A DNA stretch of 26,851 bases from CAZMVU01 sp964569295 (GCA_964569295.1 CAZMVU010000046.1:1-26851), one strand, 5' to 3'. Counted from the first letter of the stretch, positions 1-7,566 are shown. Numbers and translations are program-made. Notes: generated by a model not told the origin, from the sequence alone.

Positions 1-246
1 GCCGCTGGCCGTCCCGCCGCCGCCGCCGCCGAAGGCATAGCTCCCGCCGGTGCATTCGGTGAACTGCCCGCTGGCGGTGCCGAACGCCCCGAAGGCGTCG
101 TGACCGCCGGTGCAGTGCACAAAGGTGCCACTGGCGGTGCCGGAGTTTCCGCCGAAGGCGTAGTTGCCGCCGGTGCAATGAACGAAGATGCCGCTGGCCA
201 CGCCGCCATCGCCGCCAAAGGTGTTCCGGCCGAGGGCTGTGCAATG
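1..246 (-). repeat. Degenerate 60-66 bp tandem repeats coding a 20-22 residue unit
   Basis: Four consecutive units are visible in the 3' part of the secreted-protein gene, and the array continues past the window edge. Each unit follows the pattern [H/E]-C-T-G-G-x-x-A-F-G-G-x-G-T-A-S-G-x-F. The first unit (from about 246) is the most divergent; the next ones are increasingly uniform. One Cys per unit at the same place and regular small and aromatic residues fit stacked coils of a beta-helix or beta-roll. Whether the units expand or contract between strains cannot be told from one sequence. Confidence 0.75.
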
Positions 247-1386
247 CTCATAGAGCCCGGCATATTCCACGCCGGTACGCATGCTGTTCATGTTGGACTG
301 GGCACGGAATTCGCAGTTCCGAATGCGCGTCTGGGGCGGGGAGCCGGTGACGCCGGTACCCCAGCTTGCATCGGGATAGTACGCAAACTTGCCGGAATCG
401 TCACCGGCGTAGTCGAACACCAGGTTCTCGATGCGCACATCGCTTGCCGTTTGCACCACGGCCGTGTCCGCAGTCATGCCGCCAACCAGCAGGCTTGCAT
501 TGTAGATGTATTGGTTCTCGCGCGCCGTCGACAGCCCGACGAGGTCCACGAACTCGGCGTCGAGCGTGATACCGGTCGAGCCGATGCCCGTCACCCTGCC
601 CAGGTTGTAGCGGCCGGGCGGCACAATCACGGCGGCGCGGTTTGTGGCGCTGAGGGGTTCGCCGTGAGGCGTCAACGCCGCCGCCGCCGCGTAGGCATCC
701 CGCAGGTTGGCGCCGTTCTTCTGTTCACTCGAGGTCACCTCGACCACGATGAACGCCTCCGAAACCCGGGTCAGTTTTTCGTCCAGCGCCTCCTGCTGGG
801 CCGTGCTGACCGGCTTGTCCACGTCGGCCGTGTTGTCCACTTCACTGACATCTTCGGCGTTCGCCTTGGCGTCCAGCGCATCCTGAATCGGCTGCACAAC
901 ACCGGCCAGATAGCCGAACTCCGTGTCGTTCACCGTGCCGCCGCCGATCTGGCTCACGTCCACATGCACCACGCCGCCCGCTTCCAGGGCAAAGGGGACA
1001 CTGTGCACGCGGACGCGCTGCGGAAATACGTCGCCTTCCGCATCACCGTCTGGCGGGCTGTCCGTGTCGATGCCCAATTCATACCACACCGCCGGCGCGG
1101 TCAGGGCCTCCGGCGGCATCACGATCGAGAGATTGAACAGTCCTTCCGCAGACACTTCGACCGACCCGGTCAACGCGCCGCCCAACTGGGTCCCTTCGCT
1201 CTCCGCATCGAAGAACCGGACCACATAGGCTCGCACCCCCGTCAGCGGTTCTCCCTCGGCGTCCAGCAGCGTCCCATGAAGATTTGCCGTTTCCGGCGGT
1301 TCCGCCCATGTGGTCACCGCCGCCAGCAGCACCAGCACACACAGGCAACCCATGCGCGCCCCATTGACATGTAACAATACACCCAT
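1..1386 (-). CDS. Secreted protein with tail-fibre-like linker, probable beta-helix and C-terminal repeats (partial)
   Basis: The minus strand is open from an ATG at 1386 to the window edge (462 codons, no stop), so the C-terminus is missing. The start is supported by an AAGGA Shine-Dalgarno about 8 nt upstream; a second in-frame ATG lies at 1353. The N-terminus is a signal peptide: an Arg near residue 11, a hydrophobic stretch at about 13-26, and a cleavage-like A-E at 28-29. A domain at about 32-150 resembles the N-terminal domains of large secreted proteins of planctomycete-like bacteria. Residues about 150-200 contain motifs of the type GYLxGVxxxIQxxLDxK and NTADVDKPVSTAQ, which are common in phage tail-fibre shafts. 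Residues about 220-380 read like a pectate-lyase-type beta-helix. From about residue 380 there are Gly- and Cys-rich repeats. It probably acts at the cell surface or outside the cell as an adhesin or polysaccharide-binding protein. The overlapping plus-strand frame at 100-1374 is a shadow. Confidence 0.8.
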   Translation of the reverse strand, partial: MGVLLHVNGARMGCLCVLVLLAAVTTWAEPPETANLHGTLLDAEGEPLTGVRAYVVRFFDAESEGTQLGGALTGSVEVSAEGLFNLSIVMPPEALTAPAVWYELGIDTDSPPDGDAEGDVFPQRVRVHSVPFALEAGGVVHVDVSQIGGGTVNDTEFGYLAGVVQPIQDALDAKANAEDVSEVDNTADVDKPVSTAQQEALDEKLTRVSEAFIVVEVTSSEQKNGANLRDAYAAAAALTPHGEPLSATNRAAVIVPPGRYNLGRVTGIGSTGITLDAEFVDLVGLSTARENQYIYNASLLVGGMTADTAVVQTASDVRIENLVFDYAGDDSGKFAYYPDASWGTGVTGSPPQTRIRNCEFRAQSNMNSMRTGVEYAGLYEHCTALGRNTFGGDGGVASGIFVHCTGGNYAFGGNSGTASGTFVHCTGGHDAFGAFGTASGQFTECTGGSYAFGGGGGGTASG

Positions 1387-1508
1387 TGGTCTTTCCTTTC
1401 GGCTGGTTCCCACGGACTGGAATGGCCGCCCCCCCACGGAATGGTAGCCGGCTTCACCCATCACATGGCCCCCGAGACAGTGATTGAAATGCCAAAACCT
1501 TTAATATT

Positions 1509-1537
1509 AGTAAATACCAATTGGCTATGTTTGTCAA
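1509..1537 (-). promoter_or_regulatory. Sigma-70-type promoter for the secreted-protein gene
   Basis: On the minus strand a perfect TTGACA (1537-1532) is followed by a 17-nt spacer and TTTACT (1514-1509, four of six consensus bases). It lies in a locally AT-rich stretch of an otherwise GC-rich window and points towards the ATG at 1386, leaving a leader of about 115 nt. It is a prediction by motif only. Confidence 0.5.
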
Positions 1538-1629
1538 ACAAAATTTTCCGGGGCGTGAGACCGTTTCCCTTTCGCTTGTGAGGATGGCGATGGCCCACGG
1601 CCCGGATTGAAACGGATGTGGCACGGTCT

Positions 1630-1890
1630 ATGCCCCGCCGGTATACCACCGCAACGGCCACGTACCGAAAGGAACGCCGGCCCATGGCAGCACAGATGGT
1701 GAGCCTCCTGGAGCACGGGGAAGTGGCGGCCACCGGCAACGTGGCGCTTGTTCTACGCGGTGCAAGCCTTCGCGGGACTTTGGGCGGCTGAGGCGCGGAC
1801 CTTGCGGATGGACGATCTCGAACTCGAAGGGCCGAAGCCGGGCATTCGATTGCGGGCAGCGAAACATACCAAGCGGTATGGGCACCAAAT
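1630..1890 (+). pseudogene. Decayed fragment resembling a tyrosine recombinase (integrase)
   Basis: Two plus-strand frames together read like the start of a tyrosine-recombinase catalytic domain. From 1630 one frame gives a segment ending in LLEHGEVAAT. After about 1737 the reading continues one base later in a frame with FYAVQAFAGLWAAEARTL followed by RMDDLEL. That resembles the box I region of integrases (GLRxxEaxxLrwxDidl), with Leu-Trp in place of Leu-Arg. The remainder of the catalytic domain (HxxR and the Tyr) is absent: the frame runs into a GCCCC hairpin and stops at about 1936. It is therefore frameshifted and truncated if the identification is right. It lies about 150 bp from the 3' end of tRNA-His, a common target class for such enzymes. 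Identification is from motif memory only. Confidence 0.3.
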
Positions 1891-1893
1891 TCT

Positions 1894-1906
1894 GCCCCGA
1901 AGGGGC
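1894..1906. repeat. Isolated GCCCC-GAA-GGGGC palindrome
   Basis: A 5-bp stem with a GAA loop, identical to the first palindrome of the array at 8626. A GATAGCCC string follows at 1953-1960, the same string that sits next to the long palindromes around the Y1 transposase. It looks like a lone or degenerate member of the same palindromic family. Confidence 0.5.
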
Positions 1907-2036
1907 AAAACGTGGCATTTCCTGGCCCGCAAGTAGGACAGCGGGTGTCGAAGATAGCCCCACGGACAGACCGCAATAATCCCCAGCATTCATGCGGGTA
2001 TCCGCGTAAACAGCGGGGAAATGAAGGCGAAAAAGA

Positions 2037-2113
2037 TGGTACCGAGGATGGGACTCGAACCCATGGCCTCTGGATCCACAATCCAGCGCTCTAACCAGCT
2101 GAGCTACCTCGGC
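2037..2113 (-). tRNA. tRNA-His (anticodon GTG)
   Basis: The minus strand folds as a complete cloverleaf. The acceptor is GCCGAGG (2113-2107) with CCTCGGT. The D arm starts GCTCAG. The anticodon stem CTGGA/TCCAG holds the loop TTGTGGA, so the anticodon is GTG. The variable loop has five bases, and the T arm is ATGGG-TTCGAGT-CCCAT. CCA is encoded at 2039-2037. The base before position 1 is G (2114), the G-1 characteristic of tRNA-His. Two oddities: the first pair is G1-U72 and the discriminator base is A73 instead of the C73 that normally pairs with G-1 in most bacteria. The gene sits next to a possible integrase remnant. Confidence 0.93.
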
Positions 2114-2151
2114 CCAAGGGGGCGTGCGCGGGAGGATGCGCACGGTCGGGT

Positions 2152-2181
2152 AGTATACGAAGTGTCGTAGGCGTGACGCAA
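2152..2181 (-). promoter_or_regulatory. Promoter of tRNA-His
   Basis: On the minus strand TTGCGT (2181-2176), an 18-nt spacer, then TATACT (2157-2152, five of six consensus bases). It lies 38 nt upstream of the tRNA 5' end, leaving a short precursor leader. Motif prediction only. Confidence 0.5.
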
Positions 2182-2286
2182 GTACCGGGTTTCCGATAGA
2201 TTGTTCCTCGTGGGTATGGGCAGCGCACGGTGCCATGGGTGTTTCGTGTGCCTGCCTGGCCGCATGCATTAACGTCGAGGAACACC

Positions 2287-3663
2287 ATGCACGCAAGTGA
2301 AGACACCATCGCCGCGATTGCCACGCCGCCGGGCGAGGGGGGCGTGGGCATTGTGCGGTTGAGTGGGCCGGGGGCGCTTGGCATCGGTGCGGGGCTGTTC
2401 CGCTCGAGCACGGGCAAGAACCCGCTTCAAGGCAGACAACGGGTCTATCATGGCCACGCCGTCGATGCACAGGGTGCCGTTATCGATGAGGTTCTGCTTC
2501 ACCTGATGCCGGCCCCGCACAGCTATACGCGGGAGGATGTGGCCGAGATCAACGCACATGGGGGCGCGGGCCCGCTGAACGCCATTGTCGATGCCGCCCT
2601 CGCACTGGGCGCACGGCTCGCACAACCGGGCGAGTTCACGCAGCGGGCGTTCATGAACGGGCGCATCGACCTGGTGCAGGCGGAGGCGGTCATCGACACC
2701 ATCCGCGCGCGGACGAAGGCGGGGCTCCGGGCGGCGCAGGCGGCGGCGGCGGGCAAGCTGTCGCAGGAAATCCACGCGCTGTCGGACAAGCTCGCCCACG
2801 CGCTGGCGTGCATGGAGGCGGCAGTGGACTTTCCGGAGGAGGATTTGCCGGACTTGGTCACCCCGGAACTCATCGACAACCTGCGCACCACACACACCGA
2901 CATGCAGCGCCTGCTCGACACGGCAGAGGCGGGCCGGCTCCTGCGCGAAGGGGTTACGGTGGCCATGGCGGGCCGGGTGAACGTGGGCAAGTCGAGCCTG
3001 TTCAACGCGCTGCTGCGCGACAACCGCGCCATCGTCACCGAGGTGGCCGGCACCACGCGGGACCGCCTCGAGGAGACCATTACGCTCGGCGGCGTGCCGG
3101 TGCGGCTCATCGACACGGCGGGCCTGCGTGTGACGAACGATGCGGTCGAGGCGATTGGCGTGGCCCGGGCGCGGGAGGCGTTGGCGCAGGCGCAGTGTGT
3201 GTTGCTCGTGCTCGATGCCGCGTGCGAACCCACGGCGGAGGAGGAGGCGCTCGCGCGGGAGCTGGTGGCACTCGGTACGCCGCTGGTGCGGGTGTTAAAC
3301 AAGATTGACCTCGCGCCGGAGGCCGCGCCGCCGGCATTGCCCGCCAATTTCGTACACACGGCGCGCATCTCGGCGGTTACGGGGGAGGGCATGGAGGCTT
3401 TCGAGGCGGCCCTCGCGCAACTGTTGCTTGGCGAGGCGCACATCGCCGCGGACCAGGCCATGCTCACCCGCGCCCACCAGCGCGACAGCCTGCGCCGGGC
3501 CACGGAAAACCTCGGGCATATGCTCGATAACCTCGGGCAGTCGCCGGAGTTTCTGGCATTCGACTTGCGCGAAGCGCTGGACGCCCTCGGCGAGATTACG
3601 GGGGAAACTACGCCGGACGATCTGCTCGGGCGCATTTTCAGCCAGTTCTGCATCGGGAAATGA
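2287..3663 (+). CDS. mnmE: tRNA modification GTPase MnmE (TrmE)
   Basis: With MnmG, MnmE forms the enzyme that installs the (carboxymethyl)aminomethyl group on the wobble uridine U34 of certain tRNAs, using a tetrahydrofolate-bound one-carbon unit and GTP hydrolysis. The protein has 458 residues, the usual length. It shows an N-terminal folate-binding domain (about 1-120), a helical domain, and an inserted G domain with GRVNVGKS (229-236), TTRD (256-259), DTAGL (276-280) and NKID (338-341). It ends in the diagnostic CIGK (455-458), whose Cys is conserved in the family. The ATG at 2287 is preferred over the in-frame upstream start at 2230 because GAGGA sits 7 nt before it and the homologous N-terminus (IAAIATPPGEGGVGIVRLSG) begins shortly after. 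mnmG is not in the window. The gene stands alone, with 147 nt to the next gene. Confidence 0.97.
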   Translation: MHASEDTIAAIATPPGEGGVGIVRLSGPGALGIGAGLFRSSTGKNPLQGRQRVYHGHAVDAQGAVIDEVLLHLMPAPHSYTREDVAEINAHGGAGPLNAIVDAALALGARLAQPGEFTQRAFMNGRIDLVQAEAVIDTIRARTKAGLRAAQAAAAGKLSQEIHALSDKLAHALACMEAAVDFPEEDLPDLVTPELIDNLRTTHTDMQRLLDTAEAGRLLREGVTVAMAGRVNVGKSSLFNALLRDNRAIVTEVAGTTRDRLEETITLGGVPVRLIDTAGLRVTNDAVEAIGVARAREALAQAQCVLLVLDAACEPTAEEEALARELVALGTPLVRVLNKIDLAPEAAPPALPANFVHTARISAVTGEGMEAFEAALAQLLLGEAHIAADQAMLTRAHQRDSLRRATENLGHMLDNLGQSPEFLAFDLREALDALGEITGETTPDDLLGRIFSQFCIGK

Positions 3664-3810
3664 TGCGGGCCCCGCCTGCGCGGCAACGGTGGCCGGGATG
3701 TATTTGGAGCCGCCATGGCGTAAGGCGTACACTCGGGCTGGAAGAGGCCTCCGGCGTCTCTATGGATACGCGCCGGAATACCGCAACGACGTTGCCCGGA
3801 GGAGCAGGCC

Positions 3811-5328
3811 ATGCCATTGACCCGACGTGATTTTCTCAAGACCGGCGCGGCCGCAATGACGCTGCCTTTCGCTGCGGGCGCCGCCCCCGCCAAAGACCGT
3901 ACAAACGTACTTTTTATCTGCGTGGACGATCTGCGCCCGCAACTCTCCTGCTACGGCAAGGACTTCATGAAGACGCCGAACCTCGACAAGCTGGCGGCGA
4001 GCGGCGTGGTGTTCGACCGGCACTATGTGCAGGTGCCCACCTGCGGTGCGTCGCGGTGCAGCCTGCTCACCGGGTTCCGGCCGCACGATCCCAAACTCCT
4101 TAGCAACCGCGCGTTCGAAACCCTGCCGCGCAATGACCCGGGACACACCCCCTCGATGCCGGGCCTTTTCCGCCGCAACGGCTACACCACGGTGAGCGTG
4201 GGCAAGGTGAGCCACAATCCGTCGGGGCGGCGCTATCCGAAGCCCACGGGCCGGTTCGATGACGAGGGCAATATGACCTACGCCGGCCCTGACGACCATG
4301 AGCCGGAGCTGGCCCTTGCCTGGGACCGCGTATACACGCCGACCGGCGAATGGGGCGATCCGTGGGCCGCATTCTTCGGCTATGCCGGCGGCGAGACACG
4401 CAGCTACACGGAGGACAAGTCGCCGCCGGTCGAGCACGCTGATGTACCGGATACGGGCTACCCGGACGGACTGATCGCCGAGGCGGCCATTGACGAACTG
4501 AACGAGCTGAAGGATGAGCCGTTCTTCCTTAGCGTCGGATTCTACAAGCCGCACCTGCCGTTTTGTGCGCCGCAGAAGTACTGGGACCTCTACGACCGCG
4601 ACGCCATCCCGCTGCCGGAACACCCGGAACCGCCGAAGGGCGTGGATACGAGCCTCAGCCTCCACCGCAACGGCGAACTCACCGGGCGTTATGACGCGCT
4701 GAAAGATCCCGCCGATGCCACCGAAGCGGAAACCCGCCGGCTGCGCCATGGCTACTTCGCCTCGGTAAGCTATGTGGATGCGCAAATCGGCAAGGTGCTC
4801 GACGAGCTGGACCGGCTCGGCCTGCGTGACAACACGATGGTTGTGGTGTGGGGCGACCACGGCTGGCACCTCGGCGACCTGCACGTGTGGGGGAAACACA
4901 CCACCTTCGAGTTTTCCATGCGCAGCGCCTTGCTCATGCGCGTTCCAGGCCTCACCCCGGCGGCAACGCATGCCGATGGGCTGGTCGAGTCGCTCGACCT
5001 CTACCCGACACTCGCCGATTGCTGCGGCCTCGAACCGCCGGGCGACCTGCACGGCACGAGCATCAAACCGCTGCTCGCCAACCCGGACCACCCGGGCAAG
5101 ACGGGCGCCTTCGGCTACTGGCGGCGGGGAAAACACACCGCGAAAACCCTGCGCACGGACCGCTACCGCTTGGTGGTGTGGTATGACCGGCGCAAGGATA
5201 TCGCGCAGACCGAGCTTTACGACCACCACACCGACCCCGGCGAAACCACCAACATCGCCAAAGACCACCCGGACACTGTGAAGCAGTTGCGCGCGCAACT
5301 CGAGAAGGAATCGCCGGCGCTCACGTAG
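3811..5328 (+). CDS. Tat-exported sulfatase (iduronate-2-sulfatase-like)
   Basis: A type I sulfatase of 505 residues, hydrolysing sulfate esters, probably on sulfated polysaccharides. The N-terminus carries a Tat signal (TRRDFLK, then a short hydrophobic stretch to about residue 24), so it is exported folded to the periplasm. Metal-binding Asp residues lie at 39-40. Residues 78-82 are C-G-A-S-R, the C-x-A/P-S-R core in which formylglycine-generating enzyme turns Cys78 into formylglycine. DHG at 349-351 completes the metal site. The C-terminal part (DRYRLVVWYD, then ELYDHHTDPGETTN) is typical of the family. Start ATG 3811 has a GGAGGAG Shine-Dalgarno. No formylglycine-generating enzyme is in the window, so the activator must be elsewhere. 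A hairpin terminator follows. The exact substrate cannot be named. Confidence 0.93.
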   Translation: MPLTRRDFLKTGAAAMTLPFAAGAAPAKDRTNVLFICVDDLRPQLSCYGKDFMKTPNLDKLAASGVVFDRHYVQVPTCGASRCSLLTGFRPHDPKLLSNRAFETLPRNDPGHTPSMPGLFRRNGYTTVSVGKVSHNPSGRRYPKPTGRFDDEGNMTYAGPDDHEPELALAWDRVYTPTGEWGDPWAAFFGYAGGETRSYTEDKSPPVEHADVPDTGYPDGLIAEAAIDELNELKDEPFFLSVGFYKPHLPFCAPQKYWDLYDRDAIPLPEHPEPPKGVDTSLSLHRNGELTGRYDALKDPADATEAETRRLRHGYFASVSYVDAQIGKVLDELDRLGLRDNTMVVVWGDHGWHLGDLHVWGKHTTFEFSMRSALLMRVPGLTPAATHADGLVESLDLYPTLADCCGLEPPGDLHGTSIKPLLANPDHPGKTGAFGYWRRGKHTAKTLRTDRYRLVVWYDRRKDIAQTELYDHHTDPGETTNIAKDHPDTVKQLRAQLEKESPALT

Positions 5329-5339
5329 GGGCCGGGCGG

Positions 5340-5364
5340 GACGTTCCCCCCAACGTCTTCTCGT
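5340..5364 (+). terminator. Hairpin terminator after the sulfatase
   Basis: GACGTT (5340-5345), a C6 loop, AACGTC (5352-5357), then TTCTCGTC. It begins 12 nt after the stop codon. The sequence is nearly the same as the hairpin after ileS at 14742, which supports a shared terminator type. The 6-bp stem and the imperfect T-tract make it a weak terminator by the usual rules. Confidence 0.5.
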
Positions 5365-5391
5365 CTGCCCCTCATGTACCCCATGTGCGTT

Positions 5392-5421
5392 TTGTCATGA
5401 CCGGCTCTTGGGTTGTAAACT
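5392..5421 (+). promoter_or_regulatory. Possible promoter for the oxidoreductase pair
   Basis: TTGTCA (5392-5397), an 18-nt spacer and TAAACT (5416-5421), downstream of the sulfatase terminator and 115 nt before the first oxidoreductase. The boxes match five and four consensus positions. The rest of the 5329-5535 interval shows no gene. Confidence 0.35.
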
Positions 5422-5535
5422 GGCGCGATGGCGGGACGGCCATAGCATGGACCAAGGCCGTCCAACAAACGACAGGGGACCACGCGCGCTGACTGGGCGG
5501 CATACCGTCCGCCGGATCGCGCAGGGAGGACCGGG

Positions 5536-6513
5536 ATGAATGTAGCCATTATCGGATGCGGGGGGATGGGGCGCATGCATGCGCAGATGGCGCAGAACTG
5601 TGGGTTCAATGTGGTGTCGTGCGTCGATAAGGACGTGAGCCTCGCCAAGAAACTCGCGAAAGAGCTCGATGCCCACGCCACGCACGACACCTCCGGCGCG
5701 ATTCGCCGGCCGGATGTGGATGTGGTGTGCATCACCACGCCCACGCCGCGCCACAGCGCTACCGTAACCGCCGCGGCGAAGGCGGGTAAGCACATTTTCT
5801 GCGAGAAGCCCTTCGGGCGCACCATGCAGCAATGCCGCTCGGCCCTCAACGAGGTAAAGCGCACGAAGGTCAAGCTATTCGTCGGGCATGTGGTGCGCTA
5901 CTTCCAGGAATTCGAAACCATGAAGGCGCAGCTCGAGGCCGGTAAGATCGGCACACCCGGCTTCACGCGCATCTACCGCGGCGGGATATTCCCGGGCGGG
6001 CCGGGCAGTTGGTTCCACGATTACCAGCAGAGCGGCGGCGTGATCCTCGACACCATGATCCATGACCTCGACTGGGTGTGCTACGTGTTCGGCAAGCCAG
6101 TGCGCATCTTCGGCCAGGCACTGCGGCGCACGGAACCGGAGATGATGGATTACGGCCAGGTGACCATGACCATGGACAGCGGCCTCATCGCGAGTTTCAC
6201 GGGCACGTGGGCGCACCCGCAAGGGTTCCGGGTGAAAGCCGAAATCTGTGGCGACGGCGGCATGCTTCAGTTCGACAGCGCCGATGCGCCCATCGCCACG
6301 CAGACGCGCGCCAGCGCCCAGGCGGGGCCCACCATGATCGTGCCGGGCAGTCCCATGGACGTGAGCCCCTACCAACTCGAGTGGGCCGATTTCAAAGCGT
6401 GGCTCGAGGAGGACCGGGAGCCGCGGGTGACGCCGGACGATGCCGTGCGCGCGGTTGAAATCGCGCTCGGCGCCCTCAAATCTGCGGATACCGGCAAGCC
6501 GGTGAAACTGTAA
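5536..6513 (+). CDS. Gfo/Idh/MocA family oxidoreductase (first of a pair)
   Basis: An NAD(P)-dependent sugar or inositol dehydrogenase-like protein of 325 residues in the cytoplasm. The N-terminal Rossmann fold has the nucleotide-binding GCGGMG at 7-12 and the family's CEKP at 89-92, where the Lys is usually catalytic or cofactor-contacting. The C-terminal half is the alpha/beta substrate domain, with a GGVILDTMIHDLDWVCYVFG stretch typical of the family, including the His-Asp pair. Start ATG 5536 has AGGGAGG upstream. The stop is 2 nt before the next oxidoreductase, so the two are one transcription unit. The substrate cannot be told. Paired members of this family often act on successive steps of an unusual sugar pathway; a link to the upstream sulfatase is a guess from proximity. 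Confidence 0.92.
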   Translation: MNVAIIGCGGMGRMHAQMAQNCGFNVVSCVDKDVSLAKKLAKELDAHATHDTSGAIRRPDVDVVCITTPTPRHSATVTAAAKAGKHIFCEKPFGRTMQQCRSALNEVKRTKVKLFVGHVVRYFQEFETMKAQLEAGKIGTPGFTRIYRGGIFPGGPGSWFHDYQQSGGVILDTMIHDLDWVCYVFGKPVRIFGQALRRTEPEMMDYGQVTMTMDSGLIASFTGTWAHPQGFRVKAEICGDGGMLQFDSADAPIATQTRASAQAGPTMIVPGSPMDVSPYQLEWADFKAWLEEDREPRVTPDDAVRAVEIALGALKSADTGKPVKL

Positions 6514-6515
6514 GG

Positions 6516-7508
6516 ATGGCCACCATGACGAAGATCGGAATCATGAGCTTCGCGCACCCGCATGCCAACAGCTATGCCGCCGCGCTCAACACGCTCGACA
6601 ACGCCGCACTCACCGCTATCTGGGACGACAGCCCCCGCCGTGGCCGCGCCGCCGCAAAAGCCTTTGGCAGCAAGTTCGTGAAAGACTTGGAGAAGTTCCT
6701 CGCTATGGACCTCGACGGGGTGATCGTGTGCTCGGAGAACGTCCATCACCGCGAGCTGGTCGAGAAGGCTGCCGCCGCCGGCAAGTGGATTCTTTGCGAG
6801 AAGCCGCTTTCCCCGGCCACTGCCGACATACACGCCATGCGCACCGCTTGCGATAAGGCGAAGGTCGGCCTGGGCACCGCGTTTCCCTGCCGGTTCTCGC
6901 CGCCCCTCATCGTTGCCCACGACCAGATTCATTCCGGCGCTTTCGGCGAGGTCTACGCCGCCACGTGCACCAACAACGGCACGATGCCCGGCGGCTGGTT
7001 CGTCGACGAAAAGCTGGCGGGCGGCGGTGCGATCATGGACCACACGGTCCACGTGGCCGATGCGCTGCGCTGGATCACCGGCAAAGAATTCACCAAAGTC
7101 TATTGTGAAGGCGGCCATTTGCTGCACAAAGGCAAGTTCGACGTGGACGATCTGGGCAGCCTCCACATGGAAATGGAGGGCGGCATCCATATCTCGCACA
7201 TTGCCAGTTGGTCGCGGCCCAAGAGCTTCCCCACCTGGGGCGATGTGACCATGGAGATCATCTGCGAGAAGGGCGTGATCGAGGTGGACGCGTTCCGCCA
7301 GAAGATCGATGTCTATTCCGACGCCGCCATGAAAACCGAGTGGGCGCCATACGGCGGCGACCCGAACCTCGCCCTCGTGCGCGACTTTGTCGACGCGATT
7401 GTGGAAAAGCGCCCGCCGCGCGCCAACGGCATCGACGGCCTGCGCGCCACCGAGGTGACCGTCGCCGCGTACAAGTCATTGAAAAGCCAGCGTATGGTGC
7501 CGTTGTAG
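6516..7508 (+). CDS. Gfo/Idh/MocA family oxidoreductase (second of a pair)
   Basis: A second member of the same family, 330 residues, cotranscribed with the first. The family's CEKP motif is at 94-97, and a GGGAIMDHTVHVADALRWI stretch in the C-terminal half carries the usual His. The N-terminus differs from the first enzyme: instead of a GxGxxG loop it has GIMSFAHPHANSYAAAL, as in a subfamily common in planctomycete-like bacteria, so cofactor binding may differ. The start may be the ATG at 6516 or, three codons later, at 6525; 6525 has the better spacing from AAGGA (the first AAG of which overlaps the previous stop) and gives an N-terminus of MTKIGIM. The protein would then be 327 residues. 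Substrate unknown. Confidence 0.9.
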   Translation: MATMTKIGIMSFAHPHANSYAAALNTLDNAALTAIWDDSPRRGRAAAKAFGSKFVKDLEKFLAMDLDGVIVCSENVHHRELVEKAAAAGKWILCEKPLSPATADIHAMRTACDKAKVGLGTAFPCRFSPPLIVAHDQIHSGAFGEVYAATCTNNGTMPGGWFVDEKLAGGGAIMDHTVHVADALRWITGKEFTKVYCEGGHLLHKGKFDVDDLGSLHMEMEGGIHISHIASWSRPKSFPTWGDVTMEIICEKGVIEVDAFRQKIDVYSDAAMKTEWAPYGGDPNLALVRDFVDAIVEKRPPRANGIDGLRATEVTVAAYKSLKSQRMVPL

Positions 7509-7540
7509 ACGGGTGAAGCATCGAGGTTCTTGCCGTTTCC

Positions 7541-7561
7541 GGCGGCCACACCATGGCCGCC
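7541..7561 (+). other. Perfect 8-bp hairpin after the oxidoreductase pair
   Basis: GGCGGCCA (7541-7548), a CACCA loop, then TGGCCGCC (7554-7561), 33 nt after the stop codon. There is no T-tract behind it, so it may be a Rho-type or weak terminator, an mRNA-end stabiliser, or part of the palindrome-rich element that starts soon after. Confidence 0.4.
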
Positions 7562-7566
7562 CCGCA

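Noticed and set aside
100..1374. Long plus-strand open frame of 424 codons
   Set aside because: It is antisense to the secreted-protein gene, which has a signal peptide, a Shine-Dalgarno, a promoter and repeated protein motifs; the plus-strand translation is Arg/His/Ala-rich without domains.
1628..2470. 280-codon minus-strand frame across the tRNA
   Set aside because: It crosses tRNA-His and the start of mnmE, and shows no domain.
3760..5298. 512-codon minus-strand open frame
   Set aside because: A shadow of the sulfatase gene; the sulfatase has a complete active site, while this frame has no recognisable motif.
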